A stretch of DNA of 64,000 nucleotides from Desulfobulbus oralis (GCF_002952055.1 NZ_CP021255.1:1897501-1961500); one strand, 5' to 3'; counted from the first letter of the stretch, positions 38,044 through 47,092 are shown. The notes: a model not told the origin generated them from the letters alone. Program-made: numbers and translations.

Positions 38044-38720
38044 GGCTCCTCCCGCAGGGCATAACCGCTGCCCCGATGGGTGACGATGGCCTCCCGTTCC
38101 GGCGCGATCCGGCGCAGCTTGGCACGGATGTTTTTGATATGGGCGTCCACGGTGCGCTCCAGGCTGGTGTCCGGCGAATCCCAGATCAGCTCCATGAGCT
38201 GTTCCCTGGAAAAGACCCGGCCCGGTCGGCGCAGCAGGGTTTTCAGAATCTCGTACTCATAACGGGAAAGCTCCAGGGCCTGACCGCAGTAGCTGATTCG
38301 CCGGCGTTCCTCGTCCACGGCCCAGGTGCCGGAGACCGCGGTTTTCACCGGCAGGGACCTGCCCGCCCGGCGCAGCACGGCCCTGACCCGGGCCGAGACC
38401 TCGCGCGGGCTGAAGGGCTTGACGATGTAGTCGTCCCCGCCGAGTTCAAGCCCCACCACCCGGTCGATCTCATGGCCCCGGGCGGTGAGGAAGATGACCG
38501 GCACATCGCTTGCCCGCCGGATGGCCGAACAGACCTCGAAACCGCTCATGTCCGGCAGACCCACATCCAGAAGGATCAGGTCCGGCCTGCGCTCCATGTC
38601 CGCCAGCACGGAGCGGCCGTCGGGGTAGCGGGAGGTGGCGAAGCCTTCGGTTTCCAGGGCGTACTGGATGGCGTCGGCAATGGCCGGTTCGTCATCCACA
38701 ATGAAGATATGAGCGGACAT
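38040..38720 (-). CDS. creB: OmpR-family response regulator, CreB-like
   Basis: 226 residues. The receiver domain has DDE at its start (IFIVDDEPAI), the phospho-aspartate in LILLDVGLPDM near residue 52, and the switch lysine in DYIVKPFS. The C-terminal winged helix reads LSRYEYEILKTLLRRPGRVFSREQL with HIKNIRAKLRRI. The ATG at 38720 has GGAGG upstream; an ATG 21 bases earlier is less well placed. It is coupled to the kinase gene by a four-base overlap. In E. coli CreB activates an unrelated regulon including creD, which is absent here. Confidence 0.88.
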   Translation of the reverse strand: MSAHIFIVDDEPAIADAIQYALETEGFATSRYPDGRSVLADMERRPDLILLDVGLPDMSGFEVCSAIRRASDVPVIFLTARGHEIDRVVGLELGGDDYIVKPFSPREVSARVRAVLRRAGRSLPVKTAVSGTWAVDEERRRISYCGQALELSRYEYEILKTLLRRPGRVFSREQLMELIWDSPDTSLERTVDAHIKNIRAKLRRIAPEREAIVTHRGSGYALREEP

Positions 38721-38811
38721 GGCAGCCTCCTGAGGCGGCAAGGGAGAGCACAGTGTATCCGATTTGACAGGGCTTGGACAGCATGACCACGAACAGCGGA
38801 CCAGGCCCGGA

Positions 38812-39672
38812 TCAAGATCTGTGCCTGTGCATCCGGCAGCGGCGGATCCGGATGCCTTTTCCCGCCCATACAGCCTTCCGCCCCTGACGCACAGCCAGCG
38901 CCAGGGCGGCCAGCGCCAGCAGGCCGGCGCTCACCAGGGCGGCATGGAGCAAAAAACGCGAACCGTAGCGGAGGGCCGCACCGTTGCACAGGGGCAAAAG
39001 CACGGTCATGCCCAGGTAGGAGCCGCAGGCAATGGTCAAAACGGGAACCCCCTGGCCTGGCCGGGCCAGCAGGCCCTTCGCCGCGGCGCAGAGTGCCATC
39101 AGGGCGCCCAGATACAGGCAGATGCCGAAGAGTTCATGGGCCAGGGCCGGGGTGAAGCGGTCGGAGTAGATGGCAGCCTCATACAAAAACACGGAGCCGG
39201 CCACGCGCAGGGCGTTGACCAGAAGCGCCGTGGTGCAGGCCAGGGGCGCAAGGGCCGCCCAGACGAGCACCGTCCGCCATCCGGGTGCAAGCAGGCGGCC
39301 CGCGCCCGTGAACACCAGATGCAGCGCCACAAAGCACAGAATCAGAAAATTCACGCCCGCACAGGCCGGAGCGATGCAGATGCCCCGGGCCTGATGCACG
39401 AAGCCCGCTCCAGGCGCCCAGGTGAATTCCAGGCCGCAGAGCAGACCGGCCAGCCGGGCCAGGGGCGCGAGGATCCAGAACAGCTCATCGGCTCCGGCCC
39501 GGCTGTAGTACAGTTTCAGGGCCCAGGCCAGACCCAGGGCGGTCAGGTGCAGGGCGGCGGCAAAGAGCGGCGCGCCCGGCGCCTGCCTGCCTGGCCCGGG
39601 AACCGAAGGGCGGTCCCCGGCTCCCGGGTGGCAGGATGAAGTGGCAGCTGCCGAACAGCGGGGTTCAGCCAT
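38812..39672 (-). CDS. xrtK: Exosortase (XrtK-like) membrane transpeptidase
   Basis: 286 residues with about seven to eight hydrophobic segments. The exosortase catalytic residues are in the right order: cysteine in CAGVNFL near residue 104, arginine in NALRVAGSV near 155, histidine in AHELFGICLY near 177. Exosortases cut PEP-CTERM proteins in the inner membrane and are thought to hand them to another carrier. The small size and the single dedicated target next door fit the exosortase K class, but the subtype is less sure than the superfamily. The ATG at 39672 overlaps the end of the VIT/vWA gene by eight bases and has GGAGG upstream, so the two are coupled. Confidence 0.82.
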   Translation of the reverse strand: MAEPRCSAAATSSCHPGAGDRPSVPGPGRQAPGAPLFAAALHLTALGLAWALKLYYSRAGADELFWILAPLARLAGLLCGLEFTWAPGAGFVHQARGICIAPACAGVNFLILCFVALHLVFTGAGRLLAPGWRTVLVWAALAPLACTTALLVNALRVAGSVFLYEAAIYSDRFTPALAHELFGICLYLGALMALCAAAKGLLARPGQGVPVLTIACGSYLGMTVLLPLCNGAALRYGSRFLLHAALVSAGLLALAALALAVRQGRKAVWAGKGIRIRRCRMHRHRS

Positions 39673-41629
39673 TGCGCCTCCTGCGGACAAGGCGCGCGGC
39701 CAGCAGACCCGGCAGCAGGCCGGCCAGCAGCGCCGTCAGGCCCGGCTCCGGCACGGAGCGGTAGCCGCCGCCCACCGCCAGGTTGGAAACGCCCTGGGGC
39801 AGCGGCAGGGGTTGGTCCACATCCCTGGCTTCGCCCCGGTTTCTGACCTCCTCCAGCACCGCAACAAAGGAGGTATAGGGCGTGAGCAGCCCGTAACGCA
39901 GGCCAAGCTGGGTGATCGGCGCCTTGTCCTCCGGCGTGTCCCGGTCCAGCAAGCGGGCCACCCGGCCGCCGGCCCAGAGACGGGCCAGGGACTCGTGCCT
40001 GGCCTGGGGCCGGAAGTCCCCCACCTCCAGCACCTTTTCATAGGGCCCGGCCACTGCCTTGCCGCTCACGTGGATGCGGCCTTCGGGCCTGCCCCGCCAC
40101 TTGCCGCTCACCACCAGGGGCCGGCCGGCAAAGAGATCGGCCACGGCCTGGGGCTCCAGGTCGTACATGTCGAAGCCCTCGGCCGTGATCCGCACGCCGG
40201 AGAGGAGCGGGGCCTGCACGTACTGCCGGAAGCGGGCGGCCGCATCCGCAGCCTCATCCGCCCTGGTCACCACAAAGGGTTCGCCCTGTCCGGCCCGGGC
40301 CAGACTCTCCACGAGATGCCGGTTCACGCTGGAGCCAATGCCGAAGGTGAACACGTTGCTCTGCCCCAACTGTGCCGTCACCACCTCGCAGGCCTCCTTT
40401 TCCGCGCCAATGAAGCCGTCCGTGACAAGGACAAGCGTACGGGCCCTGTCCTGATCGCGGGGCAGGGCCAGGGCGCTGCGCAGGGCCTCGGGCAGTTCCG
40501 TGCCGCCACCCCCTCTTTCGGCGTCCAGAAAAGCCAGGGCTTGCTCCGTATTGGCGCCGGTGGCAGGCAGGGAGGCCGGAGCCAGAACCCGCGCGGCGCC
40601 GGAGAAAAGCACCAGATTGAAGCAGTCCGTTTCCCGCAGGCCGCCTATCAGGTCGTGCATCAGGGTTTTGGCCGTGTCCAGGGGAAAGCCGTACATGGAG
40701 CCGGACACGTCCACCACGAAAATATACTCCCGCGGCAGGATCTCCGTCATGGCCGGCCGGGTCGGGGGCTCGGTCATGAGCAGAAAGAAATTCTCCTCCG
40801 GGCCCTCGTAGAGCAACAGACCGCTTTCCACCTGTTTTCCGGCCAGGCGGTAGTGGAAGATGAAATCCCGGTTGCCGCCAAAGTCTTCCGGCCTGGCCAG
40901 GGCCGCGGTCAGGAGCGTCTGATCCTGCCATTTGATATCCAGCTCATGGGTGGCGCTGCCCGCCTCCTGTACGGGCATGCCGGCCGACAGCTCCACCTTG
41001 ACGGCAAACGAACCGGGATACGGCGTCTTTTCGGGGAGATAGGGGCTGGTGATCCAGGTGGCCTGTGCAGCGCCCCCGCCTTGGCCGGCGTATCTGGGGC
41101 CGACCACCGTGGGATAGACGAAGCTGTAGGTGCCCTCTTCCGGCACCAGAATCTCCGAATAGACCAGCTCGATGCGCACCGTATCCCCGGGCATGACGTT
41201 GGCCAGATTCATGGTGAACACGTTGGGCCGCTCCTCCTCCAAAAGGGAGGCGCTTTTGCCCTGGGCCCTGGCCTGGTCGAACTCCTGACGGGCCTCCTCC
41301 CGTTTTTGGATGCGGGCCGCCACCACCCGTTCGCCCACGGTCATGGTCATGCTCTGCACCGCGGCCCTGGTGGAGGCGGGAAACACGTAGCGCAGGTTCA
41401 GCGGCGTCTGGCCCGTGTTGGCATACTCCTGGGTCACGCTCACGGTCGCAAGCACGCCGTTTATCACCGCAGCAACGCGCGTATCCCTGAGCGGCAGGGC
41501 GCCCGGAGCCGCGTCCTGGTTCAGCACCACGAAATAGGGGGATTGGGAGCCGCCCGTCTGTTCGGCCAGAGCCGGGGCAGAGGGCAGGACAAGAACCCAC
41601 AACACCAAGAGCACATAGAAAGAGTACAT
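39665..41629 (-). CDS. VIT and von Willebrand A domain protein with PEP-CTERM tail
   Basis: 654 residues. A signal peptide (MYSFYVLLVLWVLVLPSAPALA) leads into a VIT (inter-alpha-trypsin inhibitor) domain with VAAVINGVLATVSVTQEYAN and LRYVFPAST. A vWA domain follows with the metal-ion MIDAS motif DVSGSMYG near residue 310. The last ~30 residues form a sorting tail: VPEPGL, a hydrophobic helix, then RRRRNG, the PEP-CTERM layout recognised by exosortases. The adjacent exosortase is therefore its likely processing enzyme. The ATG at 41629 has AAAGGAGGAAAA upstream. The protein is probably exported and surface-anchored or released; its adhesive partner is unknown. Confidence 0.92.
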   Translation of the reverse strand: MYSFYVLLVLWVLVLPSAPALAEQTGGSQSPYFVVLNQDAAPGALPLRDTRVAAVINGVLATVSVTQEYANTGQTPLNLRYVFPASTRAAVQSMTMTVGERVVAARIQKREEARQEFDQARAQGKSASLLEEERPNVFTMNLANVMPGDTVRIELVYSEILVPEEGTYSFVYPTVVGPRYAGQGGGAAQATWITSPYLPEKTPYPGSFAVKVELSAGMPVQEAGSATHELDIKWQDQTLLTAALARPEDFGGNRDFIFHYRLAGKQVESGLLLYEGPEENFFLLMTEPPTRPAMTEILPREYIFVVDVSGSMYGFPLDTAKTLMHDLIGGLRETDCFNLVLFSGAARVLAPASLPATGANTEQALAFLDAERGGGGTELPEALRSALALPRDQDRARTLVLVTDGFIGAEKEACEVVTAQLGQSNVFTFGIGSSVNRHLVESLARAGQGEPFVVTRADEAADAAARFRQYVQAPLLSGVRITAEGFDMYDLEPQAVADLFAGRPLVVSGKWRGRPEGRIHVSGKAVAGPYEKVLEVGDFRPQARHESLARLWAGGRVARLLDRDTPEDKAPITQLGLRYGLLTPYTSFVAVLEEVRNRGEARDVDQPLPLPQGVSNLAVGGGYRSVPEPGLTALLAGLLPGLLAARLVRRRRNG

Positions 41630-41899
41630 CGTTTTCCTCCTTTGGTTGATGAGACAGTGATGGGGCCTGACGGTTCCCAATCTAGACCAGGGAGGTGAAG
41701 AATCGATGAACGCCGCAAGAATTTGTCGTGAAAAAAGGCGGAAACAGCAAGAAACGGTGGCTCGGGGGTAGATGAGCGGCGCTGGAAAAAAGGCTGGCCC
41801 TGCCTTCCTGCCGTTCCCGGCGCAGGCACTTGCGGGCTTGGAAGCCCCGCTTGCCACGGCCCTGGACTCAGGCAGCCCGGGGCGATCTCCGGGGCGCTT

Positions 41900-42742
41900 T
41901 CACCGGCGCGCCACGCTACCTGTTGCCGTATAGCGTTCCCAGGAACGCACAAGCGCCGTATGGGAGTGGATGAAGTTGTCCAGGCCGAAGAGTTCGAGGG
42001 TCAGGACGCCGGCAAAGCCGGCCTGCCAGAGCGGGTGCATCAGGGCGTCCAGGCGGGCAGGCGGCACAAAGGCCAGGGAGCTGTGATCGCGGCGGCCGGG
42101 CGCCACGCCGTGCAGGTGGATGACACGGAGGCGGGGCAGCCAGTCTGCCAGCAGGGCCGCCGGATCGCCGCCATCCTTCCAGACGTGGCCTGCGTCGAGG
42201 CAGCGGGAGCAGGCGCTGGCTGCCACCCATTCGTCCCAGAAGCTGGGCGGAAAGCTCTCCAGATTTTCGACAGCCACCTGCTCTGGCCGCGACGCCAGAG
42301 CCAGGATCCGGGCCAGGGCCTCACTCGTCCAGAGGCGCTTTTCTTCGCTGAGCATGCCGACACAGGCCCTGCCCAGGCGCAGCGTGCCGCGCAGGCTCGG
42401 AAAATCGAGATGCAGGACAAAGCTGTGCGGCCGCAGGACAGCGGCCCGCTCCATGGCCATGGCCGCCTTGTTCACCATGGCGGCAGCCGCCTTTCGGGTA
42501 TCGCAGTCGGCGTCGGTGGGCAGATGCAGGTGCAGGCTGGTCCCCTCCCCACGGGCGATCCTGCCGATTTCCGCGATTTCCCGGGCGCTGGGCAGCAGCT
42601 CGCCGCAGCGCCCCGTCTCCATCAAGAGCAGGGCCACGTCGTCGCAATGGGCCGCCGCCCAGCGCAGGCCCGTCACATAGTCTGCCGGCAGGACAAAGGA
42701 GGTGGCGCCAAGCCGAAGACCTGGAAGGGCATATTTTGTCAT
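41900..42742 (-). CDS. cbiR: CbiR-like cobamide-remodelling hydrolase (TIM-barrel)
   Basis: 280 residues of the xylose-isomerase-like/AP-endonuclease TIM-barrel superfamily. Candidate metal ligands lie in LHLHLPTDAD, FVLHLDFPS, VAVENLES, RCLDAGHVW and VIHLHGVAPG, a His/Glu/Asp set on successive strands. The pattern SFVLPADYVTGLRWAA resembles CbiR, which removes the lower ligand of cobamides so that they can be remade. The location after cobF and the ferredoxin, in an operon headed by a cobalamin riboswitch, supports this role. A plain sugar-phosphate isomerase is the alternative. Confidence 0.72.
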   Translation of the reverse strand: MTKYALPGLRLGATSFVLPADYVTGLRWAAAHCDDVALLLMETGRCGELLPSAREIAEIGRIARGEGTSLHLHLPTDADCDTRKAAAAMVNKAAMAMERAAVLRPHSFVLHLDFPSLRGTLRLGRACVGMLSEEKRLWTSEALARILALASRPEQVAVENLESFPPSFWDEWVAASACSRCLDAGHVWKDGGDPAALLADWLPRLRVIHLHGVAPGRRDHSSLAFVPPARLDALMHPLWQAGFAGVLTLELFGLDNFIHSHTALVRSWERYTATGSVARR

Positions 42743-42922
42743 CGACCGGGTCCCGTTCGCAGGGCAGCCTGCCGGCAGGGGCCCCGGCCGGGCAGGCGGC
42801 TCGCCAGGGCATGAGACAAAAGTTCCTGGGCCGCCTCCGGCCAGACCCTGGCCGTGTCCCTCTTTTCGGAGCCCATCCTCAGCCTGCCCCGGGCACGGCT
42901 CCGCGCCAGAGCGGCCGTGCCG

Positions 42923-43366
42923 CTAGGCACCGTAGACCTGTTCGGCCACGCGGCAGCTCATCAGGCTCTCCGGCAGACGGCCTGCACGCAGGGCGGCGAG
43001 CAGCGCACGCCACTCTTCGTCGCTCCATTTGTGCACCCCCTTCCAGGCGGAAAAACTGGCCTCCTGGTTGTAGTGCCTTGCCCGGCCGTTCTGGTACACG
43101 CTGGCAAAGCCCCGAAAGCGGCAGGCACCCTGACAGTGGGTTCTGGTGACTTTAATCCTCTCGGGCCCCTGGTGGCAGCCCTCTTCTTTGATCAGGGCCC
43201 GCAGTCTCTCGGCCGGATCCTCTTTATGGCAGCCGTGACAGCGCTCGCCGTCGCAGATGAAGATCTGGGCGGCGGCAAACATGATCGGCCTGTCAGGATC
43301 AGGGACTTCCGGCTTGCAGGCCGTTCCCGGAACCACCGTCGAACCCATGGCGTTTGTCCTGCTCAT
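42923..43366 (-). CDS. Thioredoxin-like [2Fe-2S] ferredoxin
   Basis: 147 residues. The core resembles thioredoxin-fold ferredoxins: IFICDGERCHGCHKED gives the first cysteines, TRTHCQGACRFRGFASVY the second pair, the pattern that binds a 2Fe-2S cluster. The protein ends with a helical segment (WSDEEWRALLAALRAGRL). Similar proteins are often found with cobalamin or CobW genes, and here it overlaps cobF by four bases (ATGA), so the two are coupled. The cysteine spacing in the first motif is unusual (C-x4-C-x2-C), and the cluster type is inferred from the family, not shown. GGAGG precedes the ATG. Confidence 0.75.
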   Translation of the reverse strand: MSRTNAMGSTVVPGTACKPEVPDPDRPIMFAAAQIFICDGERCHGCHKEDPAERLRALIKEEGCHQGPERIKVTRTHCQGACRFRGFASVYQNGRARHYNQEASFSAWKGVHKWSDEEWRALLAALRAGRLPESLMSCRVAEQVYGA

Positions 43367-44163
43367 CTGTTTCCTCCAGTGTTGCCGGCACCGTTACGCC
43401 GCAGCAGATAGGTGTCCATGATCCATCCCTTTTCGGCCCTTTTCGCGCTGCGGATACGCTCGATATCGGCCCGAACCTCATGCAGCTTACCGGAAACGAG
43501 CACCTCGTCTTCGGTGCCCAGGTAGGCACCCCAGTATATATAAACATCGCCGGATATGGCGCGCAAATCCATCTTGGTGTCGAGCAGGACGACCACGCTG
43601 TCGGCGCCTTCTGGAAAGCCACCCGCTATCTGGCGACCGGTGGTGATCTGAATGGTTTCGCCAATCCGGTTCAGCGCGATCCGGTGCCGCGCCGCCAGTG
43701 CCTGCATGCTGCTGATACCGGGAACGGCCTCGTAATCGAAGGCAAGCGTGCCCTCGGCAAGAAGGCCCGCCAGGATGGCGAGCGTGCCGTCGTACAGCGC
43801 GGGGTCTCCCCAGACAAGAAAAGCTCCGCATTCGCCGTCCTGCAGGCTGTCGGCGATCAAGGAGCGGTACAGCAGAGCGCGTTTTTCCCGCCAGGAGCGG
43901 ATATCCGGCGTATAGGCCGGGTCGGAGAGCACCCGCGCCGGATCAGCAAACTCTACCCAGCGGTATGTCGAACTCTCAATGAAGCGTTCGCAGATTTCCC
44001 TGCGAATACGGAGCAGATCGCCCTTCTCCGTCCCCTTGTTGACAAGGAAAAAAACATCGACCCGGTTGAGGGCATTGATGGCCTGCACGGTGAGGTAGTC
44101 GGGATGACCGGCGCCCATGCCGATAACAAGAACTTTCTTTTTGGGACAGGATGCAGCAGCCAA
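43363..44163 (-). CDS. cobF: CobF-like precorrin-6A synthase (deacetylating)
   Basis: 266 residues of the tetrapyrrole methylase family: VIGMGAGHPDYLTVQAINAL at the start, then NKGTEKGDLLRIRREICE, VWGDPALYDG and VPGISSMQALAARH. The NKG-x-KGDL segment and overall length match CobF, which methylates C1 and releases the C20-acetyl group in the oxygen-dependent route. In an anaerobe the anaerobic route with CbiD/CbiG is expected, so either this enzyme serves a hybrid pathway or the annotation hides another specificity. It lies 35 bases downstream of nrdG within the riboswitch-led operon. Confidence 0.82.
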   Translation of the reverse strand: MAAASCPKKKVLVIGMGAGHPDYLTVQAINALNRVDVFFLVNKGTEKGDLLRIRREICERFIESSTYRWVEFADPARVLSDPAYTPDIRSWREKRALLYRSLIADSLQDGECGAFLVWGDPALYDGTLAILAGLLAEGTLAFDYEAVPGISSMQALAARHRIALNRIGETIQITTGRQIAGGFPEGADSVVVLLDTKMDLRAISGDVYIYWGAYLGTEDEVLVSGKLHEVRADIERIRSAKRAEKGWIMDTYLLRRNGAGNTGGNR

Positions 44164-44198
44164 GGTTCCTCCCGGGTACGGTGTTTATCCCGCGTGAC

Positions 44199-44867
44199 TC
44201 ACAGGGGCGGGGCTTCCCGGAATTTTTGCCTGCCATCTGTTTCTGCAAGCCGCGTTTCCACGAAGGCCTTTGCTCCGCTTGCCGGCCCAGGCCGGGACTG
44301 CGGCTGCAGCACCAAAGTCCCGCCCCAGCCTGCCACCAGCTTCTGCATGGCCTCGATCCGCCCCCCCTCCTGCAGAAAGGGATCGAGGGTGGTGCGGAAC
44401 TGGTGGGCCACCTTGCTCCGCCGCAGCAGGGCGGCGCTCTCCTCGGCCGCAGCCCCGCTCCCGGCGATGCCGGTGATCCTTTCGTACTCGGCAAAGGGGG
44501 CCTTCAGATCCATGCCCACCCAGTCGAGCAGGGGTAGGCATTCCCTAAGGCGCTCCGGATAGGGCCCAGCCGTGTGCAGGCCGACCTTGAAGCCCATGGC
44601 CCGCACGCGCCGCATGGCTTCGGGAAGCGCTGCCTGCAGGGTCGCTTCGCCGCCGCTGAACACCAGGGCGTCGAGCAGCCCCTGACGGCGTTCCAGAAGG
44701 GCAAGCACATCCTGCCAGGGAAGGGCTGACCCGCCCTTTTGCGGCAGCAGGTGCCGGTTGTGGCAGTAGTGGCAGCGCCAGGGGCAGCCCTGACAGAAGA
44801 GCACCGCCGCCAGACAGCCGGGGTAGTCGATGGTGGTAAAGGGCAAAAGCCCCCCGATCAACAGCAT
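44199..44867 (-). CDS. nrdG: Anaerobic ribonucleotide reductase activating protein
   Basis: 222 residues, a radical SAM protein of the NrdG/activase class. The cluster motif CX3CX2C appears in CQGCPWRCHYCHN near residue 26, followed by VFSGGEATLQ (the GGE motif binding S-adenosylmethionine). It makes the glycyl radical on NrdD under anaerobic conditions. It starts three bases after the small glycyl-radical gene, so NrdD, the radical piece and the activase are made together. The LPFTTIDYPGCLA start is typical for this activase subgroup. Confidence 0.93.
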   Translation of the reverse strand: MLLIGGLLPFTTIDYPGCLAAVLFCQGCPWRCHYCHNRHLLPQKGGSALPWQDVLALLERRQGLLDALVFSGGEATLQAALPEAMRRVRAMGFKVGLHTAGPYPERLRECLPLLDWVGMDLKAPFAEYERITGIAGSGAAAEESAALLRRSKVAHQFRTTLDPFLQEGGRIEAMQKLVAGWGGTLVLQPQSRPGPASGAKAFVETRLAETDGRQKFREAPPL

Positions 44868-44870
44868 CGC

Positions 44871-45047
44871 TCAGTCGATTTTTTCCGGTTCGCGGAAAAA
44901 TTTCCGCTCCGCGTGCTCGGCCTTCTTGCCGGTATTGAATGAGCCGACCGGCCGGTGGTAGCCCATCACCCGGGTCCAGACCTCGCAGGGCTGGCGTTTT
45001 TCCTGGGGGATTTCGATTGCCGTTGCCGTATCCTGCTGCGTGTTCAT
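44871..45047 (-). CDS. nrdD: Separately encoded glycyl-radical domain of anaerobic ribonucleotide reductase
   Basis: 58 residues. The segment CEVWTRVMGYHRPVGSFN followed by TGKKAEHAERKFF corresponds to the extreme C-terminus of NrdD, where RVxGY carries the glycine that becomes the radical. The main nrdD gene ends just before this part, after its zinc cysteines. The ATG overlaps the nrdD TGA (ATGA), so synthesis is coupled. This small protein must dock into the large subunit for the enzyme to work. Short NrdD-like proteins of this type are known beside nrdG in other anaerobes. Confidence 0.85.
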   Translation of the reverse strand: MNTQQDTATAIEIPQEKRQPCEVWTRVMGYHRPVGSFNTGKKAEHAERKFFREPEKID

Positions 45048-47092
45048 GCCATGCTCCTTTCTTGTGCGAGTTGCTGCGCCAGTTCCTGGTCACATTTGGG
45101 GCAGAAGGGATGTTCGCCGCTCAGGTAACCGTGCCTGGGGCAGATGGAAAAGGTTGGGGTGACGGTGAGGTAGGGTAGCCGGAAGCGCTCCAGGGAGCGG
45201 CGCACCAGGGTCCTGCAGGCGCAGGCCGAGGAGACCTGCTCGCCCAGGTAGAGGTGCAGCACCGTGCCGCCGGTATATTTGCTCTGCAGTTGTTCCTGAC
45301 GGCTTAGCGCCTCGAAGGGGTCGTCGGTAAAGCCGACCGGCAACTGCGAGGAGTTGGTGTAGTAGGGGGCCTCGGGCGTGCCGGCCTGGAGTATCCCGGG
45401 GTAGCGCTTTTTGTCCTCACGCGCGAAACGGTAGGTGGTGCCTTCGGCGGGGGTGGCCTCCAGGTTGTACATGTGCCCGGTCTCTTCCTGGAAGCCCAGC
45501 ATCCTCTCACGCAGGTGATCGAGCAGTTGCAGCGCCAGCGCGTGGCCTGCCGGCGTGCTGATGTCCTCCTGGTCGCCGGTGAAGTTGCGGATCATTTCAT
45601 TGACGCCGTTGATGCCAATGGTCGAGAAATGGTTGCGCAGGGTGCCGAGATAGCGCCTGGTGTAGGGAAAAAGACCGTTGTCCATACGGCGCTGGATCAC
45701 CTTGCGCTTGATTTCCAGGCTGTTCCTGCCCAGTTCCAGCAAGTGGTCGAGGCGCTGGTACAGCCCGGCCCCGTCCCCCTGGTGTTCATAGCCCAGCCGG
45801 GCGCAGTTGATGGTCACCACGCCTATGGACCCGGTCTGTTCGGCCGAACCGAAGAGGCCATTGCCCCGCTTGAGCAGTTCCCTAAGGTCGAGCTGCAGAC
45901 GGCAGCACATGGAGCGCACCATGTTGGGACTGAGTTCCGAGTTGATGAAGTTCTGGAAATAGGGCAGGCCGTATTTTGCGGTCATGGCGAAGAGGCGCTC
46001 GGCATTTTCGCTTTCCCAGGGGAAGTCGGGGGTGATGTTATAGGTCGGGATCGGGAAGGTGAAGACCCGTCCCCTGGCATCGCCCGTGGTCATGACCTCG
46101 ATATAGGCCCGGTTGATCAGGTCCATTTCCTCCTGCAGCTCGCCGTAGCTGAAGGGCATCTCCCTGCCGCCGATCACCGGGATCTGGGGCTTCAGGTCAT
46201 CCGGGCAGGTCCAGTCGAAGGTCAGATTGGTGAAGGGGGTTTGCGTGCCCCAGCGCGAGGGCACGTTCAGGTTGAAGATCAGCTCCTGGATGTTCTGCCG
46301 GACCTCCTCGAAAGAGAGCCTGTCCTTGCGCACGAAGGGCGCCATATAGGTGTCGAAGGAGCTGAAGGCCTGAGCCCCGGCCCACTCGTTCTGCAGGGTG
46401 CCGAGAAAGTTGACGATCTGCCCGACCGCGCTCGACATGTGTTTGGGTGGAGAGGCCTCGATCTTGCCGGGCACGCCGTTGAAGCCTTCGCTCAGGAGCA
46501 TGCGCAGAGACCAGCCGGCGCAGTAGCCGGAAAGCATATCCAGATCGTGGAGATGCAGACTGCCGTCGCGGTGGGCTGCGCCGATTTCCGGGGGATAGAC
46601 GTGGTTGAGCCAGTAGTTGGCCGTCACCTTGCCGGAGACGTTGAGAATCAGGCCGCCCAGGGAGTAGCCCTGATTGGCATTGGCATTGACCCGCCAGTCG
46701 GACTGGTCGAGGTACTCGTTGATCGAGGCGGAGACATCCACCACGGTTTTCCTGTCCTGCCGCAGCTTGCTGCGCTGCTCACGGTAGACCGCGTAGGCGC
46801 GCATCGTGGCGAAATGGTTGGCGGCAATCAGGGTCTGCTCGACAATGTCCTGGATCTGCTCGACATGCGGGCTGGCGCCGGTGAAGCGGTGCCGCAGCAC
46901 CTTGAGCACCTGCCAGGTCAGGAGCCAGGCCTCCTCGGCATCGAATTCACCGGTGGCACGGCCGGCCCTGAGCAGGGCCTTCTGGATCTTGCCTTCGTCA
47001 AAAGGGACGACCGCACCGGTCCGGCGGATGACCTGGTCGGGAACGGGCGGCTGCGTGTCCCCCGCGGAAAAGACGGCTGAAAATGGCTGCAT
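45044..47092 (-). CDS. nrdD: Anaerobic ribonucleoside-triphosphate reductase, large part
   Basis: 682 residues. An N-terminal ATP cone (VIRRTGAVVPFDEGKIQKALLRA) gives allosteric control. The catalytic barrel includes HDLDMLSGYCAGWSLRMLL, NLNVPSRWGTQTPFTNLTFDW and CCRLQLDLRELLKRGNGLFG. The C-terminus has cysteines CPRHGYLSGEHPFCPKC, the zinc site, and then stops, without the RVxGY glycyl-radical loop, which is encoded next door. The ATG at 47092 has AAAAGGAG upstream; a start 51 bases earlier is possible but lacks this. The gene reduces NTPs to dNTPs with formate or thioredoxin-type reductants in anaerobes. Confidence 0.95.
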   Translation of the reverse strand: MQPFSAVFSAGDTQPPVPDQVIRRTGAVVPFDEGKIQKALLRAGRATGEFDAEEAWLLTWQVLKVLRHRFTGASPHVEQIQDIVEQTLIAANHFATMRAYAVYREQRSKLRQDRKTVVDVSASINEYLDQSDWRVNANANQGYSLGGLILNVSGKVTANYWLNHVYPPEIGAAHRDGSLHLHDLDMLSGYCAGWSLRMLLSEGFNGVPGKIEASPPKHMSSAVGQIVNFLGTLQNEWAGAQAFSSFDTYMAPFVRKDRLSFEEVRQNIQELIFNLNVPSRWGTQTPFTNLTFDWTCPDDLKPQIPVIGGREMPFSYGELQEEMDLINRAYIEVMTTGDARGRVFTFPIPTYNITPDFPWESENAERLFAMTAKYGLPYFQNFINSELSPNMVRSMCCRLQLDLRELLKRGNGLFGSAEQTGSIGVVTINCARLGYEHQGDGAGLYQRLDHLLELGRNSLEIKRKVIQRRMDNGLFPYTRRYLGTLRNHFSTIGINGVNEMIRNFTGDQEDISTPAGHALALQLLDHLRERMLGFQEETGHMYNLEATPAEGTTYRFAREDKKRYPGILQAGTPEAPYYTNSSQLPVGFTDDPFEALSRQEQLQSKYTGGTVLHLYLGEQVSSACACRTLVRRSLERFRLPYLTVTPTFSICPRHGYLSGEHPFCPKCDQELAQQLAQERSMA

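Noticed and set aside
45473-47080. A plus-strand frame of about 535 codons
   Set aside because: Antisense shadow of nrdD; no motifs and no ribosome site.
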